Below are positions 1-5,784 of a stretch of DNA of 9,297 nucleotides, piece by piece. Position numbers and translations under genes: made by a program. Positions within the stretch are counted from its first letter, which is position 1. Every line of letters begins with the position of its first letter. This stretch comes from Candidatus Cloacimonas sp. 4484_140 (GTDB lineage Bacteria > Cloacimonadota > Cloacimonadia > JGIOTU-2), in the NCBI GenBank assembly GCA_002049945.1, contig MVCT01000025.1:1-9297 (forward strand), read 5' to 3'. Below the pieces are notes generated by a model. It worked only from the letters and a program-made list of their open reading frames with translations, had not been told where the DNA came from and made no database searches.

Positions 1-476
1 TTTCTCCCGTACGCATACGAACCTTTGTTCCTCAAAAAGGAATACATCCTTATAATACCCTTCATTATCGGTTTCTTATACTGGTTCAGATTTTCTTCAA
101 AATTTAGCTGGGTCAGCCGTTATCCTATTGCGTTTATCATGGGTATGGTAGGTATGGGTGTTCCTATGTCCATGCACGCAACTGTGCTGGTACAAATGAG
201 ATCTATGATGCTTCCTCTCAATAACATCAACATCATATTGATATTTATTGGAACGATAAGCATCCTTTTGTATTTCTTCTTACGATAAGCATCCTTTTGT
301 ATTTCTTCTTTTCCAAAGCTCATAAAGGAGTTTACGGAAAGTTCACCTCCGTTGGTATATGGTTCATGATGGTTGGATTCGGTGCATCATTCGGATACAC
401 TGTGATGGCGCGAATCTCACTGCTCATTGGACGAATACAATTCCTTCTTGGTGATTGGTTAGGATTAATTAAATAA
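1..476 (+). pseudogene. multi-pass membrane protein, 3' part, frameshifted
   Basis: An open frame enters from the left edge and reads through hydrophobic segments (YILIIPFIIGFLYWF; a Met/Gly-rich stretch YPIAFIMGMVGMGVPMSMHA; INIILIFIGTISILLYFF) before stopping at 286-288. The cause is a perfect 29-bp tandem duplication at 253-310. If one copy is removed, the frame continues through FFFSKAHKGVYGKF and another hydrophobic segment (VGIWFMMVGFGASFGYTVMA) to a TAA at 474-476, giving 148 residues in the window. The continuation is clearly protein-like, so the intact gene spans the whole stretch. I do not recognise the family; it is an integral inner-membrane protein with at least four membrane segments here. 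It may be a real pseudogene, a slippage-switchable gene, or an assembly error. The upstream part is outside the window. Confidence 0.75.
253..310. repeat. perfect 29-bp tandem duplication
   Basis: Bases 253-281 and 282-310 are identical (each starts ACGATAAGCATCC and ends TTTCTTCTT). The flanking bases differ, so the repeat is exactly 29 bp with no extra microhomology. Because 29 is not a multiple of three, it shifts the membrane-protein frame and brings in the TAA at 286-288. Confidence 0.97.
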
Positions 477-508
477 GTTAAGTTTTGTTATTGTAAAGAA
501 GTATAAAT

Positions 509-560
509 TTCACCCTGTGAAATAAATCGAAGATTTAGCTTTGCTATTTCACGGGGTGAA
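509..560. repeat. palindromic repeat, copy 1
   Basis: The left arm TTCACCCTGTGAAATA (509-524) pairs with TATTTCACGGGGTGAA (545-560): 15 Watson-Crick pairs and one G-T/G-U pair. The 20-nt loop contains a smaller nested inverted repeat (AAATC GAA GATTT). It lies about 30 bp after the membrane-protein stop but lacks a following T-tract, so it looks more like a REP-type intergenic palindrome than a standard terminator. Confidence 0.85.
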
Positions 561-573
561 TATCGAACAAGGA

Positions 574-625
574 TTAACCCTGTTAAATAAATCGGAGATT
601 TAGCTTTGCTATTTCACAGGGTTAA
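574..625. repeat. palindromic repeat, copy 2
   Basis: This is the same 52-bp design 65 bp downstream. Left arm TTAACCCTGTTAAATA (574-589) pairs with TATTTCACAGGGTTAA (610-625), with one mismatch. The loop differs from copy 1 by one base. At arm position 3 the C-G pair of copy 1 is an A-T pair here, a two-sided change that keeps the stem. The last bases (from 622) also begin the 55-bp direct repeat. Confidence 0.85.
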
Positions 626-726
626 CGATCTATGATTTTAGAATATGGCAAAATCCGCGATCTGCAATCCGCAATCCGCAATCTGCAATCTGCAATCCGC
701 AATCTGCAATCCGCAATCTGCAATCG
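622..726. repeat. 55-bp direct repeat copy 1 plus AATCYGC heptamer array
   Basis: Bases 622-676 match 776-830 with one mismatch (G659 against A813); the first 37 bases are identical. From 652 the sequence becomes a 7-bp tandem array: ten units of AATCCGC or AATCTGC (one starts with G) at 652-721, then a partial unit that runs into CGGTGTTC. There is no credible reading frame. Heptamer number is likely to vary between strains. Confidence 0.9.
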
Positions 727-729
727 GTG

Positions 730-769
730 TTCGACATTCTTCAATCAAAATATTAAAGAGAATATCGAA
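730..769. repeat. small inverted repeat between the two direct-repeat copies
   Basis: TTCGACATTCT (730-740) pairs with AGAATATCGAA (759-769) with one mismatch over 11 positions and an 18-nt AT-rich loop. It sits between the two heptamer arrays and is probably part of the same composite repeat. No T-tract follows. Confidence 0.55.
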
Positions 770-775
770 TGATGA

Positions 776-840
776 TTAACGATCTATGATTTTAGAATAT
801 GGCAAAATCCGCAATCTGCAATCCGCAATCTCAAATCGGT
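776..840. repeat. 55-bp direct repeat copy 2 with short heptamer array
   Basis: This is the second copy of the unit at 622-676, offset by 154 bp. It carries three clean AATCYGC units (806-826), a degenerate one (AATCTCA), and then the same AATCGGTGTTC exit sequence that ends the first array. The contrast of ten against three units in otherwise matching copies points to expansion or contraction by slippage. Confidence 0.85.
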
Positions 841-874
841 GTTCCTTGTTCATAAATCAAATGACTGAGAGCCA

Positions 875-880
875 TATAAT
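875..880 (+). promoter_or_regulatory. possible -10 box for the apbE operon
   Basis: A perfect TATAAT lies at 875-880, after the repeat cluster and about 120 bp before the preferred apbE start. No good -35 hexamer is seen at the usual 16-18 bp spacing. In such AT-rich DNA a lone TATAAT can arise by chance. If used, it gives a leader of roughly 110 nt that contains the hairpin at 946-987. Confidence 0.3.
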
Positions 881-945
881 ATTGTTAGAAGTTGAATTTA
901 TCCTCAAATAAGAAAGTTTAATTAAATAAAAATCAAAAGTATATC

Positions 946-989
946 AAAGCACAAAGATGATGATTTGATTTCATGGCTTTGTGCTTTTT
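946..989 (+). terminator. terminator-like hairpin just upstream of apbE
   Basis: AAAGCACAAAG (946-956) pairs perfectly with CTTTGTGCTTT (977-987). The stem can extend inward (ATGA 957-960 with TCAT 971-974, leaving GG unpaired), and T985-T989 followed by CTCTTT gives a T-rich tail. It may end transcription from upstream, or act as an attenuator if the operon promoter lies before it. It covers the alternative apbE start ATG at 973, which argues for the ATG at 1000. Confidence 0.6.
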
Positions 990-999
990 CTCTTTAAAT

Positions 1000-2031
1000 A
1001 TGAAAAAAAGAATCATTCAAATAAGTTTTCTCATCATACTTCTCGTAGTTATATATGTGAGAATATCACATGAAAAGAGCAAACCTCTCAAGGAAACTCG
1101 GCTTGCACTTGGCACCTTTGTTACCATTGATATTCAGGAAAAAAATAAACAAAATAGAGAAATTATTGATTCTGTGTTTTCACTTATTCAAAGCTACGAA
1201 AAGCAGTTCTCATTAACTTATCCCGAAAGTGAAACTAACAAAATAAATAATAGTGAGAATTCGACGCTCATTTCTGAAGATATGCAGGACATACTGACAA
1301 TTTCAAAACAGATCAGCAAGGAGACAAACGGTGCTTTTGATATTACAGTGGGGAAGATCATTCAGATGTACGATTTTATTGATAAGGTCATGCCTGCTCA
1401 ATCTGAGATAGATTCTGCACTTGTTTTTGTTGGTTATAAGAAAATTTATTGCAATGAAAGCGAATTCTTCAAAGATAATCCGAACATTATCATAGATCTT
1501 GGCGGTATTGCAAAGGGCTTCATTGTTGACAAAGCTGTTGCTTATTTAAAAGAGAAAGGCATAACCAATTCAGCAATAAATGCAGGTGGTGATCTTTTTG
1601 TTATGCAAAATCCCGAGACAGATGTCTGGAAAATCGGCATTCAGCATCCCCGAAATCCCTCAGCTTTGTTTGGATCGGTCGAGGTAAAAGACATGGCAGT
1701 GGTCACATCAGGTGATTATGAACAGTGTTTTATTAAAGATGAAAAACGGATTCATCATATTATTGATCCTAAAACCGGATTTCCCTCTTATAATTCAGTG
1801 AGTGTGACCGTTATTGCTCCAAATACTACAATTGCAGATGCGTTATGTACTGCACTTTTTGTTATGGGACCTGAAAATGCGATCAAATTTGTAAATCTCA
1901 AAGATGATATCGAAGTACTTATTGTTTTTGAAAATAAGGGGGAACTCTGCTGTGTTTTTTCGAATAATTTTGACAAATATAAATTCACTCTTATAGATTC
2001 CACTGCGCAGTTCGGTAAGGATTTGCAATGA
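1000..2031 (+). CDS. apbE: FAD:protein FMN transferase (ApbE family)
   Basis: This enzyme family uses FAD to attach FMN to a Thr or Ser of target proteins outside the membrane, such as the RnfG/NqrC type, and needs Mg2+. Family signatures are clear: LALGTFVTIDI near residue 36, DLGGIAKGFIVDKA (about 166-179), NAGGDLFV (194-201), TSGDYEQ, RIHHIIDPKTGFP (250-262) and ADALCTALFVMG (279-290). The N-terminus MKKRIIQISFLIILLVVIYV is a membrane anchor or signal sequence with no lipobox Cys, which fits an extracytoplasmic site. From ATG 1000 the protein is 343 aa, normal for the family. An in-frame ATG at 973 adds nine residues but lies in the hairpin, and neither start has a good Shine-Dalgarno. The stop overlaps the folE2 start (ATGA). 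No flavinylation target or Rnf/Nqr gene is in view. Confidence 0.93.
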   Translation: MKKRIIQISFLIILLVVIYVRISHEKSKPLKETRLALGTFVTIDIQEKNKQNREIIDSVFSLIQSYEKQFSLTYPESETNKINNSENSTLISEDMQDILTISKQISKETNGAFDITVGKIIQMYDFIDKVMPAQSEIDSALVFVGYKKIYCNESEFFKDNPNIIIDLGGIAKGFIVDKAVAYLKEKGITNSAINAGGDLFVMQNPETDVWKIGIQHPRNPSALFGSVEVKDMAVVTSGDYEQCFIKDEKRIHHIIDPKTGFPSYNSVSVTVIAPNTTIADALCTALFVMGPENAIKFVNLKDDIEVLIVFENKGELCCVFSNNFDKYKFTLIDSTAQFGKDLQ

Positions 2032-2798
2032 AACTTAATGATATTCAGAATCAAAAAGACACAAGAAAAATTCCGATCAACAAAGTCGGTGTCAAAGGAC
2101 TTCAATATCCAATCGTTCTACAAGATAGGACAAACGGAACGCAGAATTCTGTAGCAGATATCAATATGTACGTCGAGCTTCCTCATGATTTTCGAGGTAC
2201 ACACATGAGCAGATTTGTCGAGATACTTCATCATTACCATAGAGATATAATAATTGATAATCTTGAAGAACTTCTTGCTGAGATGAAAAAAAAACTCGAT
2301 GCCGATGTTGCTTATCTTGAAATGGAATTTCCGTATTTTATCAAAAAAGCAGCCCCTGTAACAAAAGAGGAATCCCTCTCTTCTTATCAATGTGGTTTCA
2401 AGACCAGCTTAAGGGATGAGTTCGTTCTGGAAATGTTTGCAAAAGTGCCGGTACTCTCATTGTGTCCATGCTCAAAAGAGATAAGCGAATTCGGTGCTCA
2501 TAATCAGCGGGCATATATAACAGTTGGGATTGTATATAGAGATTTTGTGTGGCTGGAAGAATTAATCGAGATCATCGAAAATGCTGCAAGCAGCGAGGTG
2601 TATTCACTTCTAAAAAGACCCGATGAGAAATATGTAACAGAGAAAAGTTATGATAATCCGAAGTTTGTAGAAGACATTGCGCGTGATATAGCGATTGTTT
2701 TGAAAAACGATGAGCGAATAGCAAAATTTTCAATCGAAGCAGAGAGCATTGAATCCATACATAACCACAATGCTTATGCAATGATCAAAAGTTCATAG
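2028..2798 (+). CDS. folE2: GTP cyclohydrolase IB (FolE2/MptA family)
   Basis: Cytosolic enzyme converting GTP to 7,8-dihydroneopterin triphosphate, the entry step to folate and also to queuosine-type deazapurines. The 256-aa length is typical. Signatures: DIQNQKDTRKIPINKVGVKG at the N-terminus, GTHMSRFVEIL (57-67), CPCSKEISEFGAHNQRA (146-162), LKRPDEKYVTEKSYDNPKFV and ESIHNHNAYAMI near the end. Cys146, His158, Glu200 and His245 line up with the metal ligands I recall from the Neisseria enzyme (Cys147, His159, Glu201, His246). FolE2 differs from zinc-dependent FolE in accepting other metals such as Mn2+ and is often kept for zinc-poor conditions; no Zur-like site was recognised here. The start overlaps apbE by 4 nt with AAGGA six bases upstream, implying coupled translation. 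Confidence 0.95.
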   Translation: MKLNDIQNQKDTRKIPINKVGVKGLQYPIVLQDRTNGTQNSVADINMYVELPHDFRGTHMSRFVEILHHYHRDIIIDNLEELLAEMKKKLDADVAYLEMEFPYFIKKAAPVTKEESLSSYQCGFKTSLRDEFVLEMFAKVPVLSLCPCSKEISEFGAHNQRAYITVGIVYRDFVWLEELIEIIENAASSEVYSLLKRPDEKYVTEKSYDNPKFVEDIARDIAIVLKNDERIAKFSIEAESIESIHNHNAYAMIKSS

Positions 2799-2807
2799 AG
2801 GTAATTA

Positions 2808-3572
2808 ATGGTAAAAAGAAATGAAATAGTAGAATTCTGTAACGAGTATTTGAAAGCCGATACCTTCAAAGATTATTGTCACAATGGACTTCAGATCGAA
2901 GGCAGAGAGAATATTTCCAAGATTATAACTGGCGTAAGTCTTTCCAAACAATTCATTAATAAAGCAATTGATGAAAATGCTGATATGATAATTGTTCATC
3001 ATGGTTTATTTAAGAATCAATTAGGCGATCCTCCACGCATAATCGGAATTTTTAAGGATAGGATAAAAATATTGCTGGAACACGACATTAATCTTTGCGG
3101 TTACCATCTTCCTCTTGATGCCAATCCCGAAATAGGCAATAATATAAGTCTTGCGCGTTTATTAGAACTTCATAATATTGAGCGTTTGAATTCTCCCTTT
3201 TACGGCGAGATAGGGTATATCGGGGATTTGAAGAAAGAGATGAAATTTACTGAATTTGTAGCTTTTGTTGATAAAATGCTTAATACAAACTCGTATATCC
3301 TTGCAACAGGTCATGAATTTGTGAAAACAATAGGTATCATATCGGGAGGAAGTTCAATTGAATATTCTTCCGCTTTTGAAAAAGGTGCTGATACATTTAT
3401 ATCAGGAGATATTAAAGAAAATATAGTACGCGAAATTGAAGAGATCGGTATGAACTTTATTAATGCCGGACATTATAACACAGAGAAGCTTGGAATACAA
3501 AATCTTGGCAAGCTTATATCAGAGACATTCAGTCTAAATGTGAAATTTATTGATGTTCCATGCAGTGTTTAA
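2808..3572 (+). CDS. NIF3-like dinuclear metal-centre protein (YbgI/DUF34 family)
   Basis: A 254-aa protein of the widespread NIF3 family, whose members form toroidal hexamers with a two-metal site. Its cellular role is unsettled; some homologues are named GTP cyclohydrolase 1 type 2 because such activity was reported for a Helicobacter protein. Motifs: DYCHNGLQIEG (22-32), MIIVHHGLF (60-68), GYHLPLDANPEIGNN (98-112) and INAGHYNTEKLG (218-229). The likely metal ligands His64, His65, Asp104, His222 and Glu226 are all present. The length fits the short form without the inserted PII-like domain. The Shine-Dalgarno GAGGT (2798-2802) overlaps the folE2 stop and the gap is only 9 nt, so it is the last gene of the apbE-folE2 operon. 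Confidence 0.93.
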   Translation: MVKRNEIVEFCNEYLKADTFKDYCHNGLQIEGRENISKIITGVSLSKQFINKAIDENADMIIVHHGLFKNQLGDPPRIIGIFKDRIKILLEHDINLCGYHLPLDANPEIGNNISLARLLELHNIERLNSPFYGEIGYIGDLKKEMKFTEFVAFVDKMLNTNSYILATGHEFVKTIGIISGGSSIEYSSAFEKGADTFISGDIKENIVREIEEIGMNFINAGHYNTEKLGIQNLGKLISETFSLNVKFIDVPCSV

Positions 3573-3587
3573 TTTTTTTTTACATTA

Positions 3588-3614
3588 TTGACAGAAAAAA
3601 ATCATAAATATAAA
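3588..3614 (+). promoter_or_regulatory. possible sigma-70-type promoter for the PAS gene
   Basis: TTGACA (3588-3593) matches the -35 consensus, and TATAAA (3609-3614) is a five-of-six -10, though the 15-bp spacing is shorter than ideal. It lies in the 69-bp gap after the NIF3-like gene and before an AAGGAG ribosome site (3631-3636). It would let the PAS gene be expressed separately from the operon upstream. Confidence 0.45.
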
Positions 3615-3641
3615 TATTGTTATTCACAATAAGGAGATAAC

Positions 3642-4919
3642 ATGATCGGTGGTATTTCAAAGAAAAAACTCTTGGAAGAGCTCGAAAAGAAGAATAAACG
3701 TATCAAAGAACTCGAGATCATGGAGAGTAAATATCAACAGACTCGCGGGAATTTACTCCAGATCGCTCGAAATCTCAACCAGAGAGTCAGTGAAGTTAAA
3801 TGCCTTTACAACATAACGAGTCTTGTAGAAAAGCCCAATATAACTATAGAAGAAATTATTAAAGGAACTATTGAACAGATACCCAAAGCATGGCAGTTCC
3901 CTGAGATCACATGCGCAAAAGTTACGTGGAGAGAAAAGGAATTTCAAACTGAAAATTATCATAAACCAGCTTCTTTTCTGAAAAGTGATATGAAAGTATA
4001 TGGAGAATCCGTTGGAACTATCGAGGTTGGGTACCTTGAAAAAAAACCTGATATTTTTGAGGGACCATTTACAAAAGATGAACGAGAATTGCTTAACTCA
4101 GTAACAAAACAACTCTGTCGAATTATCGAACAGAAACAATCTGAAGATGGTCTGATCCGATTGAAAAAAGCGATAGAGACTATGCGGCTTGGTGTGACGA
4201 TTACTGATCAGGAAAGAAATATTGTGTACTCTAATCCTGCTGACGCAAAAATGCACGGATATGATGTGAATGAACTTATTGGAAAAGACGTGCGCATCTT
4301 CTCTCCAAAAGAATACATTTCTCCTATTGATGAGATAGATAAATGGAAGGGTATGACCAGAGAAAGCGTCAATGTACGTAAGGACGGTTCATCTTTTCCA
4401 GTCCGCCTTATCTCTGATGTGGTAAAGAACAATGAAGGTGAAACAGTTGGTTTCGTGACGATCTCAGAAGATCTTACTGAACGAATGAGCGCAGAGCATG
4501 CCAAGAAAGCATTTGAAACTATGCGTTTGGGTGTTACTCTTACTGATACCGACAGGCGCATTATATACACAAATCCCGCAGATGCTCACATGCACGGTTA
4601 TGAAGTAAATGAACTCATTGGAAAAGATGTTCGTATTTTTTCACCACCTGATCTTCATAAATATACCACAAAGAGCGAAATCACAAAATGGAAGGGTAAA
4701 GTGCGTGAGAGCATCAACCTGCGTAAGGATGGTTCATTGTTCGCAGTACGACTTATTACTGATGTTGTGAAAAACATCCGCGGAGATACCATTGCTTTTG
4801 TCACTATATCTGAAGATATCTCTGATAGAGTTACCATACACGAAGTTGATACTGAAAATGAAAGTAAGAAGAAGATTAATTTCGAAGAAGGTGTAAATCC
4901 TCAAGAAAAAATAGTATAG
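3642..4919 (+). CDS. coiled-coil / GAF-like / tandem PAS sensor protein
   Basis: A 425-aa cytoplasmic signalling protein with no membrane segment. Residues 5-50 are charged and heptad-like (KKKLLEELEKKNKRIKELE), probably a coiled coil. Residues about 55-165 (CLYNITSLVEKPNITIEEII, WQFPEITCAKVTW, TKDERELLNSVTKQLCRII) resemble the GAF-like sensor region found before PAS domains in many bacterial histidine kinases. Two PAS domains follow (177-281 and 290-396), each with NPADA.MHGY, NELIGKDVRIFSP and a closing FVTISED. The 29-residue acidic/lysine tail is unstructured-looking. There is no HisKA/HATPase, GGDEF, EAL, methyl-accepting or DNA-binding domain, so it must act through a partner. The ligand cannot be read from sequence; no haem- or flavin-binding motif stands out. 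AAGGAG sits five bases before the ATG, and a strong terminator follows. Confidence 0.85.
   Translation: MIGGISKKKLLEELEKKNKRIKELEIMESKYQQTRGNLLQIARNLNQRVSEVKCLYNITSLVEKPNITIEEIIKGTIEQIPKAWQFPEITCAKVTWREKEFQTENYHKPASFLKSDMKVYGESVGTIEVGYLEKKPDIFEGPFTKDERELLNSVTKQLCRIIEQKQSEDGLIRLKKAIETMRLGVTITDQERNIVYSNPADAKMHGYDVNELIGKDVRIFSPKEYISPIDEIDKWKGMTRESVNVRKDGSSFPVRLISDVVKNNEGETVGFVTISEDLTERMSAEHAKKAFETMRLGVTLTDTDRRIIYTNPADAHMHGYEVNELIGKDVRIFSPPDLHKYTTKSEITKWKGKVRESINLRKDGSLFAVRLITDVVKNIRGDTIAFVTISEDISDRVTIHEVDTENESKKKINFEEGVNPQEKIV
4170..4829 (+). repeat. internal duplication encoding the two PAS domains
   Basis: Residues 177-281 (4170-4484) and 290-396 (4509-4829) align with 70 identities in 94 positions, excluding a variable loop of 11 against 13 residues after RIFSP. 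The DNA differs at many silent sites (GTGCGCATCTTC against GTTCGTATTTTT), so the duplication is not recent. The loop is the only part that has diverged strongly. Confidence 0.9.
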
Positions 4920-4942
4920 AATCTTAAAATAAAATATCTTAT

Positions 4943-4971
4943 GAACCTTTCGTTATGAGAGGTTCTTTTTT
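4943..4971 (+). terminator. Rho-independent terminator after the PAS gene
   Basis: GAACCTTTC (4943-4951) pairs with GAGAGGTTC (4957-4965) through nine pairs including one G-U, with a five-base loop and six T residues (4966-4971). It ends the plus-strand transcript and overlaps the last bases of the convergent phosphatase gene. Confidence 0.88.
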
Positions 4972-5767
4972 ATTCAATAACTTCTAAGAGCGAAGCTTTA
5001 TGTTTCAAACTCTCCTCACCTGACAACCTCTCAACTACTCCATGATAAAGTGCTTTTTTCCACGAACCATGCATTGGATTGGGTAGTATGATGAATTTGC
5101 GTCCCCATTCTGCTTGAACAGAATCTGTAAGATTTTTTCTCTCTTCAATTGATCCACTATAATAATCGCCCAGAAAATCAACACAGTTATCACCTATATA
5201 GAGAATTACAGCATAATCCTCATTTACTTTATCCCGTCTTCCTTGCTTTGTATGATCCGTTCCTCTCATTAGTAAATGCTCTCTATTAGCTTGAGGAAGT
5301 TCAAGATCAAGTATTTGCTGAAGGGTAATATCAGTACATTCATCCCGTCTGTTTGTTACATAGAAGATAGTGTATCCTTCTTCATCAATAAATTCTAAGA
5401 ACTCAACTGCTCCCGGTATAGGTGTTGCATCTCCTGAAGCGATCCATTCATAGAATTCTTTAGGATATTCCTGTTCTCTGATAACTCCTGTAGCATTGTA
5501 TTTTGCATTAAAAATCACAGTTTCATCAAGATCAATTATGACAGCTCTTGGCTTAGGCCATTCCTTAATAATATCCATATGAATTCTGTCTCTTGCTACA
5601 TTAAATGCCTGATAACAAAGCGCCCTGTATTCCGATGATGTCTGCTGCCAGAGCGCAGCCATAAGATACTCTTTTTCATTGAGACCATCTTCAGCAGCAA
5701 GTTTGTATTTTGGGAATGTGCTCAATAGAAAAACCGCTATTACGCAGAAAATTAGATATTTTTTCAT
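4970..5767 (-). CDS. exported HAD acid phosphatase, 5'-nucleotidase e(P4)-like
   Basis: Class C (e(P4)-type) acid phosphatases remove phosphate from nucleotides or other monoesters outside the membrane using Mg2+. The ATG at 5767 has AAAGGA just upstream and begins a signal peptide (MKKYLIFCVIAVFLLSTF..LAA); an ATG at 5794 would add nine residues and overlap corA, so I prefer 5767 (265 aa). Numbering from the longer form, family features are LWQQTSSEYRALCYQAFNVAR (49-69), the DLDET nucleophile motif (Asp88, Asp90), YVTNRR with Thr147, Lys183 plus RR, and GDNCVDF (Asp202, Asp206), ending in the typical FIILPNPMHGSWKKALY. All four HAD motifs are intact. Unlike e(P4) itself, no lipobox Cys is visible at the end of the signal peptide, so the product may be periplasmic or secreted rather than a lipoprotein. 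It is 17 nt downstream of corA, so probably co-transcribed. Confidence 0.9.
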   Translation of the reverse strand: MKKYLIFCVIAVFLLSTFPKYKLAAEDGLNEKEYLMAALWQQTSSEYRALCYQAFNVARDRIHMDIIKEWPKPRAVIIDLDETVIFNAKYNATGVIREQEYPKEFYEWIASGDATPIPGAVEFLEFIDEEGYTIFYVTNRRDECTDITLQQILDLELPQANREHLLMRGTDHTKQGRRDKVNEDYAVILYIGDNCVDFLGDYYSGSIEERKNLTDSVQAEWGRKFIILPNPMHGSWKKALYHGVVERLSGEESLKHKASLLEVIE

Positions 5768-5784
5768 TAGTTTCCTTTTCTTGA

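Noticed and set aside
652..837. Heptamer arrays considered as a CRISPR array
   Set aside because: Units are 7 bp and contiguous with no unique spacers, and no cas gene is present.
477..999. tRNA, rRNA or known riboswitch in the long gap before apbE
   Set aside because: No cloverleaf, conserved rRNA segment or recognisable riboswitch core was seen; the gap is explained by repeats and AT-rich leader.
1788..2390. Minus-strand open frames opposite apbE and folE2
   Set aside because: They are shadows of well-supported plus-strand genes.
3571..3582. T-run after the NIF3-like gene as a terminator
   Set aside because: No stem precedes the T residues; it overlaps the approach to the PAS gene promoter instead.
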